Origin: Planctomycetota bacterium
GTDB lineage: Bacteria > Planctomycetota > UBA1135 > UBA2386
Length of the DNA stretch: 44,706 nucleotides
Reading direction: 5' to 3'
Assembly (NCBI GenBank): GCA_016794035.1
Contig: JAEUHS010000120.1
Location: forward strand, 1 to 44,706
In this document: positions 1 to 8,923 of the stretch, in pieces
Layout: each line of letters opens with the position of its first letter
How positions within the stretch are numbered: position 1 is the stretch's first letter
Program-made: the position numbers and the translations under genes
The notes under the pieces: generated by a model
What the model was told of the DNA's origin: nothing
What the model saw: the letters and a program-made list of their open reading frames with translations, nothing else
Databases searched by the model: none

Positions 1-309
1 TCGACGACCAAGGGCTGCTACACCGGCCAGGAGATCGTCGCGCGCATCCACACCTACGGCCACGTCAACCGCAGGCTGTGCCTGCTGCGGCTCGCCGACG
101 GTCCGGCGATCACGGCGGCGGTCGCGCTGCACGAGCCCGAGGACGACGTGCCGGTCGGGCGCGTGCTGCACGCGGTGCCGGCGCCGGGCCGCGGCCTGCG
201 CGTCGGCCTGGGCTACCTGCCGAAGGACTTCCAGGCGATCGGCACCGAGCTGGCGCTGCCCGATGGGGCCGCGGTCACGGTCGCCGGCTTTCAGCCCTTG
301 CCGGCGTAG
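1..309 (+). CDS. ygfZ: YgfZ/GcvT-like folate-binding protein, C-terminal part
   Basis: This is a partial gene whose 5' end lies outside the window. Frame 1 is open from the first base to a TAG at 307-309. It contains the YgfZ signature KGCYTGQE (residues 4-11 of the visible part) followed by a conserved Arg/His/Val-Asn-Arg stretch. In the family this motif carries the conserved Cys of tetrahydrofolate-dependent proteins that help maintain Fe-S clusters. The remaining part is a small beta-barrel-like C-terminal domain, as in GcvT/YgfZ. Its last 19 bases overlap the end of the convergent cupin gene on the minus strand. The family call is firm; the exact Fe-S role is inferred from relatives. Confidence 0.85.
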   Translation, partial: STTKGCYTGQEIVARIHTYGHVNRRLCLLRLADGPAITAAVALHEPEDDVPVGRVLHAVPAPGRGLRVGLGYLPKDFQAIGTELALPDGAAVTVAGFQPLPA

Positions 310-1031
310 GCCAGCACCACGTAGCTGGGCGCGCGGCCGGCGGTGACCCGCACGTCGTCGACGTCGCGGCGCACGGACACGACGTCGCCGTCGTCGCCGC
401 GCACGAACACCAGCACCTCGTCGGCGCCGGGCCGCCCGGGGACGTCGCGCACGCGCAGCGTCGCGCCGGCGGGCACTACGACCTCGTCGACGCTGAGCGT
501 CGCCGCCTTGTAGTCGGCGGCGAGCACGCGCTCGACGATCAGGTCGCCGACCGGCAGCCGCTGCATGCGGCGCGGCGGCAGCGACTCGGGCGCGGTCGGG
601 AACGCCTCGGCCGGGAGCCACTCGCCGGTGGTGGGGTCGAACGACTTGTTGCTGCCCGCCATCGGCAGCAGCGGCTTCTGCGCGAACGCCGCGCGGCCTT
701 CGGCGGTCGGCGGCGCGGGCGGCTGCCGCGCGCCCAGCAACAGGATCTCGCCGCTGCCGTTCTGGGTGCGGAACTGCGTGCGCGGCGGCAGGAACACCGC
801 CATCGGCCGGCCCGCGAACGGCGTCGTGCGTGCGCCGCGCGCCGGCCACGCGGTCGAACCGCCGATCAGGTCGAACGTGCCGGCCAGCACCAGCACCGCG
901 GTCTCGACGTCGCCGGTGGTCAGCAGGTCGGGATCGTGCGGCCGCCACAGCTGTGCCTGTGCGCACCAGCGCGCCCCGGCGAACGTCGCGGTGCGCAGTC
1001 GTTCGTCGCCGGACCAGGGCGCGCCGATCAT
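291..1031 (-). CDS. KduI/IolB-like cupin-fold protein
   Basis: This 246-residue protein resembles 5-deoxy-glucuronate isomerase (IolB) / KduI bicupins. An N-terminal cupin-like half contains a stretch like the IolB core: a beta-strand with LVLAG, then a Gly/Ala-Arg turn, then VFLPP, and a strand ending LLLGARQPP. The C-terminal half is a second set of strands. It is slightly shorter than typical IolB (about 270 residues). No other inositol catabolism gene is nearby, so the sugar substrate is uncertain. Its ATG overlaps the TGA of the upstream parvulin gene (ATGA), so the two are probably translationally coupled at the end of the pst operon. The cupin fold is likely; the isomerase function is a guess from similarity. 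Confidence 0.6.
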   Translation of the reverse strand: MIGAPWSGDERLRTATFAGARWCAQAQLWRPHDPDLLTTGDVETAVLVLAGTFDLIGGSTAWPARGARTTPFAGRPMAVFLPPRTQFRTQNGSGEILLLGARQPPAPPTAEGRAAFAQKPLLPMAGSNKSFDPTTGEWLPAEAFPTAPESLPPRRMQRLPVGDLIVERVLAADYKAATLSVDEVVVPAGATLRVRDVPGRPGADEVLVFVRGDDGDVVSVRRDVDDVRVTAGRAPSYVVLAYAGKG

Positions 1032-2395
1032 CGTGGCGTCGCGTCGTGCGGTGTGACCATCTCGATCGCGGCCTCGCGCAGCAGCTGCTGCTGCAGCCCG
1101 ATCGCCTTGTAGCGGCGCAGCTGCTCGATCAGCCGGTGGTCGGCCGGCACCGGATCGACGTCGAGCGCCTTGACCAGGTAGCAGCCCTCTTCGGTGCGCA
1201 CCGGCGGCGAGACCTCGCCGACATCCAGCGCGAACGCCGCCGCCAGCAGGGCGTCCGGCAGTTCGCCGGAGCGGCGCCGGTACCAGCCCGCGTCGCCGCC
1301 GTGCTGCTTGGTCCGCTCGTCCTCGCTTTCGATCATGGCGACGTTGGCGAACGACTCCTTGGCCAGTCGCTCGCGCACCTGCCGCAGCTTCTGCTCGGCG
1401 GCCGGGAAGCTCAACGGCACCAGCGCGTTGGGCTGCTCGAGCGCGCGAACGAAGATCAGGCCGAGGTGGCGCCGCGGGCCGACCAGGTCGAGCACCGCCT
1501 GGCGATCGCGCGCCAGCTCGGCCTGCAGGTCGGCGTCCGGGAACCGCTGGTCGGCGAGCTTGTCGAGCAGCGCCTGGCCGCGAAACACGCGCCGCTGCCG
1601 CAGCGAGGCGATCGTCAGCCCCGAGCTCTGCATCAGGATCTGCTCGAAGGGCACGCCGCCGTAGCGCGGATCGCGCGCGGCGTCGTCGCGGCGCTGTCGC
1701 ACGGCGCGATCGAGGTCCGCATCCGTGAGCCTGACACCCTCGCGTTCGGCCAGGGCCTCCAACGAGCGCAGGTAGATCAGCTGCCGCACGAAGCGGTCGC
1801 GCTCGAAGTCTTCGCTGGTCCGCAGCAGCAGGAAGCCGAGGTCGATCATCGGCAGCTCCAGCTCACCGATGCGCGCACACGTGCCCGCGGGCAGTCGATC
1901 GGGATCGACCACGACCTCGTTCTTGCGTCGCTCCTCCTGCAGCCAGAGCTTCAGCATGTCCGGGCTGACCGACTCCTTGGGACCGAGATCCAGTTCGGCG
2001 CGCACCAGTCGTTCGTGGGCCATCTGCACCGCGAGGTACTGGTGCAGCTGCTCCGGGTCGGAATTGCGCACCGCGGGGAAGTCCTCGGGCCGGTTGCCGG
2101 CGGCGCGCAGCTGCTCCTGCAGCTGCTGCCAGAACGCGGCAACCTCGTCCCGCGTGGGCATCAGGTGGCGGCGTTCGGCCGCGAGGCGGGTCAGCGTGGT
2201 GTCCACCAGCAGGCCGCAGGCTTCCTGGCCGCGGCTCTCGCGCCGCAGATGGAAGGCCATCTCCAGCGCGACGTCGCCGCGCGTCACCACGGCCGGCTTG
2301 CCGTCGAGCTGGAAGCGCGCCAGCACGTCGGTCGGATCCTGTGCCGCGGTCGCGGCCAGCAGCAGGGAGAGCGGGAGCGCGAGCGGCACGTTCAT
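1028..2395 (-). CDS. Exported parvulin-type (PpiC/SurA-like) peptidyl-prolyl isomerase
   Basis: This 455-residue protein starts with a short hydrophobic signal peptide ending near Ala-Ala-Gln (residues 1-19). A mostly helical chaperone-like N-terminal region follows. A PpiC-type rotamase domain lies at roughly residues 300-412, recognisable by HGGDAGWY and by the later segment with L-x-VGEVSPPV and a Gly-Cys-Tyr-Leu-Val strand. The layout matches periplasmic SurA/PrsA folding factors. The frame is open further upstream, but that part lies antisense to nothing conserved and overlaps pstB1. The ATG at 2395 gives the signal peptide directly. The gene follows pstB1 after about 41 bases and overlaps the cupin gene by 4 bases, so it is probably co-transcribed with the phosphate transporter genes. 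Confidence 0.85.
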   Translation of the reverse strand: MNVPLALPLSLLLAATAAQDPTDVLARFQLDGKPAVVTRGDVALEMAFHLRRESRGQEACGLLVDTTLTRLAAERRHLMPTRDEVAAFWQQLQEQLRAAGNRPEDFPAVRNSDPEQLHQYLAVQMAHERLVRAELDLGPKESVSPDMLKLWLQEERRKNEVVVDPDRLPAGTCARIGELELPMIDLGFLLLRTSEDFERDRFVRQLIYLRSLEALAEREGVRLTDADLDRAVRQRRDDAARDPRYGGVPFEQILMQSSGLTIASLRQRRVFRGQALLDKLADQRFPDADLQAELARDRQAVLDLVGPRRHLGLIFVRALEQPNALVPLSFPAAEQKLRQVRERLAKESFANVAMIESEDERTKQHGGDAGWYRRRSGELPDALLAAAFALDVGEVSPPVRTEEGCYLVKALDVDPVPADHRLIEQLRRYKAIGLQQQLLREAAIEMVTPHDATPR

Positions 2396-2436
2396 GCGCC
2401 GGGCACGATACCAGATGCCGCGCCGGCAACCTTCGA

Positions 2437-3217
<781 letters not shown>

Positions 3218-3225
<8 letters not shown>

Positions 3226-3988
3226 AGCGCCCCTCCAGGTAGTCGACCGTGCGCTGGTCCCTGGCGCCGCCGCCGAACAGCGCGTCGGTGGCCGCGATCT
3301 CGACGCAGCGGCCGTCGAGGAAGAACGCGGTGCGGTCGGCGAGCCGCCGCGCCTGCTGCACCAGGTTGGTGACCAGCACGATCGTCAGCTCCTGGCGCAG
3401 CTCCTTCAGCACCTCCTCGATGCGCATCGTCGTCACCGGGTCGACCGCGATCGAGAACTCGTCGAGCAGCAGCAGTTCGGGGTCCTGTGACAGCGCGCGC
3501 GCGATCGTCAGGCGCTGCTGCTGGCCGCCGCTCAGCAGCGAGCCGAGCCCGTCGAGGCGGTCCTTGACCTCGTCCCACAGCGCCGCCCGCCGCAGGCAGC
3601 GTTCGACGATCTCGTCGAGCTGCGCGCGTTTGCGCGTGCCGGACAGGCGCGGGCTCAGCGCCACGTTGTCGTAGATCGACAGCGGCAGGCCGACCGGCAG
3701 CGGGAACACGACGCCGATGTGACGGCGCAGGGCGTAGAGGTTGCGGATCGTGCGCACGTCGCGGCCGGCGAACGTCACCTCGCCGTCGACGCGCATGTGC
3801 GGCACGAAATCGTCCATGCGGTTCAGCGCGCGCAGGAACGACGTCTTGCCGCCGTTGGCCGGCCCGATGACGCCGAAGATCTCGTTCTCGTTCACGTCGA
3901 GATCGACGCCCTGCAGCGCGACGTGGTTGCCGTAGCGCACCGACAGGCCGCGCACGGTGACCAGGCTGCGCGTCGTCGCCCCGGTCAC
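3218..3988 (-). CDS. pstB: Phosphate ABC transporter ATP-binding protein PstB2 (degenerate Q- and H-loops)
   Basis: This is a second PstB-family ATPase of 256 residues. It keeps Walker A GPANGGKTS (42-50), an intact signature LLSGGQQQRLTIAR (LSGGQ at 152-156) and the Walker B acidic pair (Asp176/Glu177). The Q-loop reads VVFPLP, so the usual Gln is Pro96. The post-Walker-B segment reads LDEFSIAVDP instead of MDEPTSALDP. The switch His is Asn208 (VTNLV). A GTG start at 3988 overlaps the pstA stop in a GTGA junction; an in-frame GTG three bases upstream is possible. It lies between pstA and pstB1. Its losses match the degenerate half of asymmetric ABC ATPase dimers. Confidence 0.92.
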
Positions 3989-4884
3989 CACTTCTTCCTC
4001 CCACGCAGGCGCATGCGGAACGTGATCGCGATCGCGTTCATCGCCAGCACGACCATGATCAGCGTCAGCGCGACCGCGAACGGCACGTGGCGCGGCACGT
4101 TGGTGACCTGCGTCGAGACGTTGAACAGGTGCAGCGACAGCGCCATGGTCTTGTCGAACACGCTGCTCGGATACAGCGCGCGCAGGAACACGGCGCCGGT
4201 GAACATGATCGGCGCGGTCTCGCCGACCGCGCGGCTGACCACGAGGATCAGCCCGGTCAGGATGCCGCCGCCGGAGTTCGGCAGCACGATGTGCCAGATC
4301 GTCTGCCAGCGCGTGGCGCCCATGTTCCAGCAGGCCTCGCGGAACGCCTTCGGCACCGCCTGCAGCGCCTCGCGCGTCGACACGATGACCACCGGCAGCG
4401 TCATCACCGCCAGCGTGCAGCTGGCCGCGAGGATCGACTTGCCGAAGCCGAGGAAGTAGACGAACGCGCCGACACCGAACAGCGCGTGCACGATCGAGGG
4501 CACGCCGGCGAGGTTGACGATCGCGACCTGGATCGTGCGCGTCAGCCAGTTGTCGCGCGCGTACTCGCTGAGGTAGATCGCCGCGGCGACGCCGAGCGGC
4601 AGCGCCAGCACCAGCGCGCCCATGGTCAGCCAGATCGTGCCGACCAGCGCCGTGGCGATGCCGCCGGCGGCGCCGTTGTCGCGCGGCTTGGTCAGGAAGA
4701 AGTCGAGCGAGAGGCCGGGCGCACCCTCGACCACGAGCACCGCCAGGATGCACAGCACGGGCGCCAGCAGCAGCAGCGCGACCAGCAGGAACAGCAGCCG
4801 GGCGGCGTGCTGCACGGTCAGCGCCCGCCGTTCGCGCGAGGTCGTCGCGAATCCGTCGGTGGGAACGGTGCGCACGGCGGTCAT
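3985..4884 (-). CDS. pstA: Phosphate ABC transporter permease PstA
   Basis: This 299-residue inner-membrane permease has about six transmembrane helices and the BPD-transporter EAA-type loop (around EALQAVPKAFREACWNMGAT, followed by a helix and LPNSGGG). Sequences such as GGIATALVGTIWLT and AVGETAPIMFTG are typical of PstA. It pairs with PstC to form the phosphate channel. The ATG at 4884 overlaps the pstC stop codon (ATGA) and its own stop overlaps the GTG of pstB2, so pstC-pstA-pstB2 translation is probably coupled. The frame extends upstream through pstC but those residues are low-complexity Arg-rich shadow sequence. Confidence 0.94.
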   Translation of the reverse strand: MTAVRTVPTDGFATTSRERRALTVQHAARLLFLLVALLLLAPVLCILAVLVVEGAPGLSLDFFLTKPRDNGAAGGIATALVGTIWLTMGALVLALPLGVAAAIYLSEYARDNWLTRTIQVAIVNLAGVPSIVHALFGVGAFVYFLGFGKSILAASCTLAVMTLPVVIVSTREALQAVPKAFREACWNMGATRWQTIWHIVLPNSGGGILTGLILVVSRAVGETAPIMFTGAVFLRALYPSSVFDKTMALSLHLFNVSTQVTNVPRHVPFAVALTLIMVVLAMNAIAITFRMRLRGRKKW

Positions 4885-5807
4885 CCGTGACCTCGGCGGC
4901 CGCGCACGATCCAGTCGGCGGTCAGATTGATCGCGAACGTGATGCCGAACAGCAGCAGACCGAGCACGAACAGCACCTGGTAGTGGTCGCTGCCGACCGC
5001 GGCCTCGCCGAGTTCGGCGGCGATCGTCGCCGTGATCGTCGCCGCCGAGTCGAAGATGCTGTCGGGGATCATCAGGCGATGGCCGCTGGCCATCAGCACG
5101 GCGATGGTCTCGCCGAACGCGCGGCCGATGCCGAGCAGGATCGCCGCCGACAGTCCGGGTCGGGCGTGCGGCAGCACGACCTTGCGCACGATCTGCCAGC
5201 GCGTCGCGCCGAGCGCCTCGGCGGCCTCGCGGTAGGTGTCGGGCACCGCCTTCAGCGCGTCCTCGGCGATCGTGGTGATGATCGGCGCCGCCATCAGGCC
5301 GAGGATGATGCCCGCGTTCAGCACGTTGAGGCCGACCTGCACGTCGAACAGCTGCTGGATCACCGGCTTCATCACCTGCAGGCCGATGACGCCCCAGACC
5401 ACCGACGGGATCGCCGCCAGCAGCTCGATCAGGATCTTCAGCCATTCGCGCTGCCGGCCGCGCGCGAACTCGCCGATGTAGATCGCCGCGCCGAACGACA
5501 GCGGCACCGCGACCAGCATCGCGACGGCGGTGATCCAGGCGGTGCCGGCGATCAGCGGCAGCGCGCCGTACTCCGGCGGCTCGACGGTCGGCTCCCAGCG
5601 TTGCCCGGTCAGCAGCTGGCCCAGCGACAGGCGATGCCAGGCGAAGTCGAGCCCCTGCGTGGCGATGAACAGGAAGATCGCCGTCAGGAACAGGATCGCC
5701 GACATGCCGCCGACGAACACGCCGCCGCGGCAGACGCGGTCGATCCACCAGGTGGCATCGCGGCGGTCCAGCGCCTGCAGCCAGGGTTCGCGCGCGGGCG
5801 AGCTCAC
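4881..5807 (-). CDS. pstC: Phosphate ABC transporter permease PstC
   Basis: This 308-residue membrane permease shows a first helix around residues 30-50 (FVGGMSAILFLTAIFLFIAT), then the periplasmic segment and the core BPD permease domain. Diagnostic PstC stretches are IELLAAIPSVVWGVIGL, GLMAAPIITTIAEDAL and IGRAFGETIAVLMASG. The EAA loop is at KAVPDTYREAAEALGAT. The GTG at 5807 follows the phoU stop by two bases. There is no better in-frame start downstream that keeps the first helix. It forms the transport channel together with PstA. Confidence 0.94.
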   Translation of the reverse strand: MSSPAREPWLQALDRRDATWWIDRVCRGGVFVGGMSAILFLTAIFLFIATQGLDFAWHRLSLGQLLTGQRWEPTVEPPEYGALPLIAGTAWITAVAMLVAVPLSFGAAIYIGEFARGRQREWLKILIELLAAIPSVVWGVIGLQVMKPVIQQLFDVQVGLNVLNAGIILGLMAAPIITTIAEDALKAVPDTYREAAEALGATRWQIVRKVVLPHARPGLSAAILLGIGRAFGETIAVLMASGHRLMIPDSIFDSAATITATIAAELGEAAVGSDHYQVLFVLGLLLFGITFAINLTADWIVRGRRGHG

Positions 5808-5809
5808 GA

Positions 5810-6913
5810 TCAGCTCGCCTGTTCGCCGCGCAGCAGCTCCATCAGCTCGCGCACGCGCGGGGCGAGCTGGCGGTAGACGGCCTCGGGGCCGCCGGCGACG
5901 TCGATCGGCCACACCAGCACCGTGGTGTGGAACGGCACCCGGCCGATCTTGTCGCGCGCGCCGTCGCCGAGCCCGACCACGAGCTGGTAGTCGTCGAGCT
6001 GGTCGACCAGCGTCGACAGCGGCGTCGGCCACGACTTCGACAGGTCGAGACCGACCGTCTGCGCGAAGTTGCGGTAGGCGGCGTCGACGTCGTCGGCGAC
6101 CTGCCAGCCGGCGCTGCGGTAGCGACCGCTCTGCGGGAACGCCTTGCGCGTGAAGTGCTCGGCGAGCTGGCTCGGACCGCTGTTGTCGGCGTCGACGAAC
6201 AGGATCTGGAACGTCTTCTCGTCCTTCATCTTGCCGGTGACGACGAACACCGTCTCCTCGCAGATGTTCTTCGCCTGGTGGATCACGCGTTCGAGGCGGT
6301 TGAAGGTCGCCATCAGCGAGAACAGGTCGTTGACCGGTCGGCTGTGCTGCTCGCCTTCCTTGACCAGGTCCGCGAACACCTTGTCGAAGTACTGTGCGAA
6401 CTGGGTCGCGGTCGCCAGCGTCGCCTGGGCGATGCCGACGTCGCGGCGCTGGAAGCCGCGCAGGGAGTCGTTGAGCATCCGGCGCGCGTGCTCCGACATC
6501 ATCTCGATGTCGCGCGCGACCACGGCCGGCGGCAGCGTCGACAGCTGCGCCGCGGTGCGCGAGATCGTCGCCGCATAGTCGCCCATGCGTTCGAGCGCGA
6601 TGTTGAGCCGCAGCACCGCGGAGACGTAGCGCAGGTGGCCGGCGCTCGGCAGGTGGCGGGCGACGAACGCGTGACACAGGCGGTCGAGTTCACGCGTCTG
6701 CCGGTTGATCGTGTAGTCGCCGATCACGGTCTGCGCCGCGAGGTCCTTGTCGAGCCTCAGCACCGCGGTCACGGCGTCGTCGATCGCCTTGGCGATCGAC
6801 TGGCCGACGATGACGACCAGTTCCTGGATCCAGGCGAGGTCCTTCTGCAGGCGCTCTTCGTAGTGATGTGCCACGGCCGTCGGGAGGGTGGAGGGGGGAG
6901 GCGCGGTGCGCAT
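5810..6913 (-). CDS. phoU: PhoU-family regulator fused to a catalytically dead LMW-phosphatase-like domain
   Basis: This 367-residue protein is longer than ordinary PhoU (about 220-240). Residues 15-228 form two PhoU helical repeats with the metal-site motifs ERMGDYAATI (108-117) and RLERVIHQAKNICEE (206-220). In the second motif the usual Asp is His212. From about residue 234 the chain continues into a Rossmann-like domain resembling ArsC/low-molecular-weight protein phosphatases: ILFVDADNSGPSQLAEHF aligns with the P-loop ILFVCxxNSxRSQxAE. The nucleophile Cys is Asp241 and the P-loop Arg is Pro247, so phosphatase activity is not expected. The fold may sense phosphate or bind a partner; that is inference. 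It lies between pstS (51-base gap) and pstC. Confidence 0.85.
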   Translation of the reverse strand: MRTAPPPSTLPTAVAHHYEERLQKDLAWIQELVVIVGQSIAKAIDDAVTAVLRLDKDLAAQTVIGDYTINRQTRELDRLCHAFVARHLPSAGHLRYVSAVLRLNIALERMGDYAATISRTAAQLSTLPPAVVARDIEMMSEHARRMLNDSLRGFQRRDVGIAQATLATATQFAQYFDKVFADLVKEGEQHSRPVNDLFSLMATFNRLERVIHQAKNICEETVFVVTGKMKDEKTFQILFVDADNSGPSQLAEHFTRKAFPQSGRYRSAGWQVADDVDAAYRNFAQTVGLDLSKSWPTPLSTLVDQLDDYQLVVGLGDGARDKIGRVPFHTTVLVWPIDVAGGPEAVYRQLAPRVRELMELLRGEQAS

Positions 6914-6964
6914 GTGACCCGCAAGGTGCCGCCGGGTCGAGAACGGCGTGGTGATCGCCGGCGG

Positions 6965-7837
6965 TCAGAGCGGACGCAGCGGCGGGTAGCCGCACTTCTG
7001 CAGCACGCGCTGGCCGGCGTCGCTCTTGATCCAGTCGAGATACAGCTTGACCTCGCCGGTCGGCTCGCCGTTGGTGTACATGAACAGCGGGCGCGAGATC
7101 GGGTAGCTGCCGTCGAGCACGGTGGCCGCGTCGGGCACCACCGCCGGCGCAGCCGCGGTCTTGGCGACCGGTACGACGCGCACCGCCTTGGTCGCGTAGG
7201 CGAGGCCGCTGTAGCCGATCGCGCTGCGCGTCTTGCCGCAGAAGTCGACCACGTCCTTGCTGCCGTTCAGGTTGTTGCACTCGCTCTTGAAGCGGCCGCT
7301 GTCACCGCCGAGCACCGCCTCGCGGAAGTACTCGTAGGTGCCGCTGTTGTTCTGGCGGCTGGCCAGCACGATGCGGTCGTCGTCGCCGTTGCCGGCGCCG
7401 ATCTCGACGCCCAGTTGCGACCACCTGCTGATGCTGCCGCCGTCGCCGAACATCTCGCGCAGCTGCTCGAGCGTGATCGACACGATCGGATTGTCCTTGT
7501 GCACGTAGATCGCGATGCCGTCGTAGCCGACGTGGTGCTGCACCGGCGTGTGCCCGTGCTTCTTGGCCGCCTCGACCTCGCTGTCCTTGAGATGGCGGCT
7601 GCTGTTGGCGATGTCGACGTCGCCGGCGATCAGGTTGGCGATGCCGGTGCCGGAGCCGCCGCCCGAGACCGACACGACGATCTGCGGGTGCACGTCGTGG
7701 TAGGCCTGCGCCCACGCCCCGGCGACCTCGAGCATCGTGTCGGAGCCGAGGTTCTGGAGTTCGGGATGTCCCTGCCCACAGCCGGGGAGCAGGAGCGTGG
7801 CGGCGAAGGGCAGCGCGAGCAGAGAGGGGCGTGGCAT
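6965..7837 (-). CDS. pstS: Phosphate-binding lipoprotein PstS
   Basis: This 290-residue protein has a lipoprotein signal peptide with lipobox LLPGC (Cys20). The mature part has PstS features: QNLGSDTMLEVAGAWAQAY near the N-terminus, the phosphate-loop Ser/Gly cluster SVSGGGSGTGIANLI, the DIANSSR segment, and later SGTYEYF and GYSGLAY. It captures phosphate in the periplasm, anchored to a membrane, and delivers it to PstC/PstA. The ATG at 7837 has no obvious Shine-Dalgarno sequence (preceded by ggttcctcc), so a leaderless or non-canonical start is possible. It is the first gene of the operon and three 11-bp-spaced GTGA(A/T) units lie just upstream. Confidence 0.93.
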   Translation of the reverse strand: MPRPSLLALPFAATLLLPGCGQGHPELQNLGSDTMLEVAGAWAQAYHDVHPQIVVSVSGGGSGTGIANLIAGDVDIANSSRHLKDSEVEAAKKHGHTPVQHHVGYDGIAIYVHKDNPIVSITLEQLREMFGDGGSISRWSQLGVEIGAGNGDDDRIVLASRQNNSGTYEYFREAVLGGDSGRFKSECNNLNGSKDVVDFCGKTRSAIGYSGLAYATKAVRVVPVAKTAAAPAVVPDAATVLDGSYPISRPLFMYTNGEPTGEVKLYLDWIKSDAGQRVLQKCGYPPLRPL

Positions 7838-7858
7838 GGAGGAACCGGGTCGCAGATC

Positions 7859-7885
7859 GTGAAGCAGAGGTGATGGGAACGTGAA
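7859..7885 (-). promoter_or_regulatory. Putative PHO box upstream of pstS
   Basis: On the plus strand GTGAA (7859), GTGAT (7870) and GTGAA (7881) recur exactly 11 bases apart. Read towards pstS they are TTCAC-N6-ATCAC-N6-TTCAC. PhoB/PhoP operators in other bacteria are direct repeats with 11-bp period, and the Streptomyces unit is GTTCACC-like. The block ends 21 bases before the pstS ATG, a position that would suit a -35-region activator site if the transcript is leaderless or nearly so. The regulator gene is not in this window. Confidence 0.6.
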
Positions 7886-7903
7886 GGAAAGCGCGACGTC
7901 GCG

Positions 7904-8923
7904 TCAAGGTCGCGTCGCCGCCATCCGCGTGCGATCGACCGCCAGCGGCGGCAGGCCGTCGGCGCCGGGCTGTTCACCGGCCGGCCGGTGGCGGAAGCGT
8001 CGGCTCTGCCAGAACCACTGCTCGGGCGCCTCGGCGACGGCCTGGGTCAGCGCCGCGTTGATGCGCCCGGTGATCGCGATCAGGTCGCGTTCGCGGTCGC
8101 CGGTCGCGGCGTCGCGGATCACGTCGAGCACACGCAGGCGGAAACGCATGCGGCCGGTGCGCAGCATCACGACCACGGCGATCGGCGCGCCGAGCATCAC
8201 GTGCAGCAGCGCCGGTGTCGCGACCGTGCGCGCCGGTACGCCGAGGAACGGCGCCACCACCGAGCTGTGCTTGCCGCCGCCGTCGGCGAGGATGCCGATC
8301 GCCCGGTGTTCGCCGAGCACCTTCTTCAGCGTCCACATCACGTTCTTGCGCGCGACCACGGTCGAGCCGGTGCCGGTGCGCAGGCGTTCGATCAGGCGGT
8401 TGAGGGCCGGCAGCGGGCTGGGCCGGAACACCGACGTCAGCGGCAGGCCGAGCAGCCCGGCGACGTGGCCGGCGACGTCCCAGACGCCGATGTGGCCGGT
8501 CGCGAAGATCAGCCCCTTGCCCTCGCCGAACGCTTCGGCGACGCGCGGGTACTCGCGCAGGTCGCAGTGCTCGTGCGCGTTCGCGGCGGTGATGCGGTGC
8601 ATGCGGCAGAAGTCGATCGCGAGCCAGGCGATGTGCCGCGACCAGCGCCACAGGTGGCGGCGCGGCCGCTCGGCGCCGAGCGGCGCGCCGGGGCGGAAGG
8701 CGATGCGGCAGTTGCGCCAGTAGCCGCTGCTGCGGCGGCCGCGGCGATCGCGCACGCACCACCACAGGAACCATGGCACCGCCAGCAGATCGGCGATCGC
8801 GTAGACGAGCCGGTTCGGCAGCGCGCCGACGATCCAGATCACGGCGGCGAACAGGCCGACGACCACGCGTTGCCACAGGGCCTCGCGGGCGCGCGGGGTC
8901 GGGTCGTCGTCGTCTTCGCTCAT
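7904..8923 (-). CDS. lpxL: Lipid A biosynthesis acyltransferase, LpxL/HtrB family
   Basis: This 339-residue protein has an N-terminal hydrophobic segment (about residues 18-57) and the acyltransferase HX4D motif in GHIGVWD (His144/Asp149). A second conserved block, LADGGGKHSS, and the FLGVPARTVATPALL region match late acyltransferases that add secondary acyl chains to lipid A at the cytoplasmic face of the inner membrane. The ATG at 8923 overlaps the stop of the upstream MFS gene (ATGA). The C-terminal tail after the HRPAGEQPG region is extra and probably unstructured. Together with LpxB elsewhere in the window it implies lipid A synthesis. The exact acyl position and donor cannot be read from sequence. 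Confidence 0.87.
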   Translation of the reverse strand: MSEDDDDPTPRAREALWQRVVVGLFAAVIWIVGALPNRLVYAIADLLAVPWFLWWCVRDRRGRRSSGYWRNCRIAFRPGAPLGAERPRRHLWRWSRHIAWLAIDFCRMHRITAANAHEHCDLREYPRVAEAFGEGKGLIFATGHIGVWDVAGHVAGLLGLPLTSVFRPSPLPALNRLIERLRTGTGSTVVARKNVMWTLKKVLGEHRAIGILADGGGKHSSVVAPFLGVPARTVATPALLHVMLGAPIAVVVMLRTGRMRFRLRVLDVIRDAATGDRERDLIAITGRINAALTQAVAEAPEQWFWQSRRFRHRPAGEQPGADGLPPLAVDRTRMAATRP

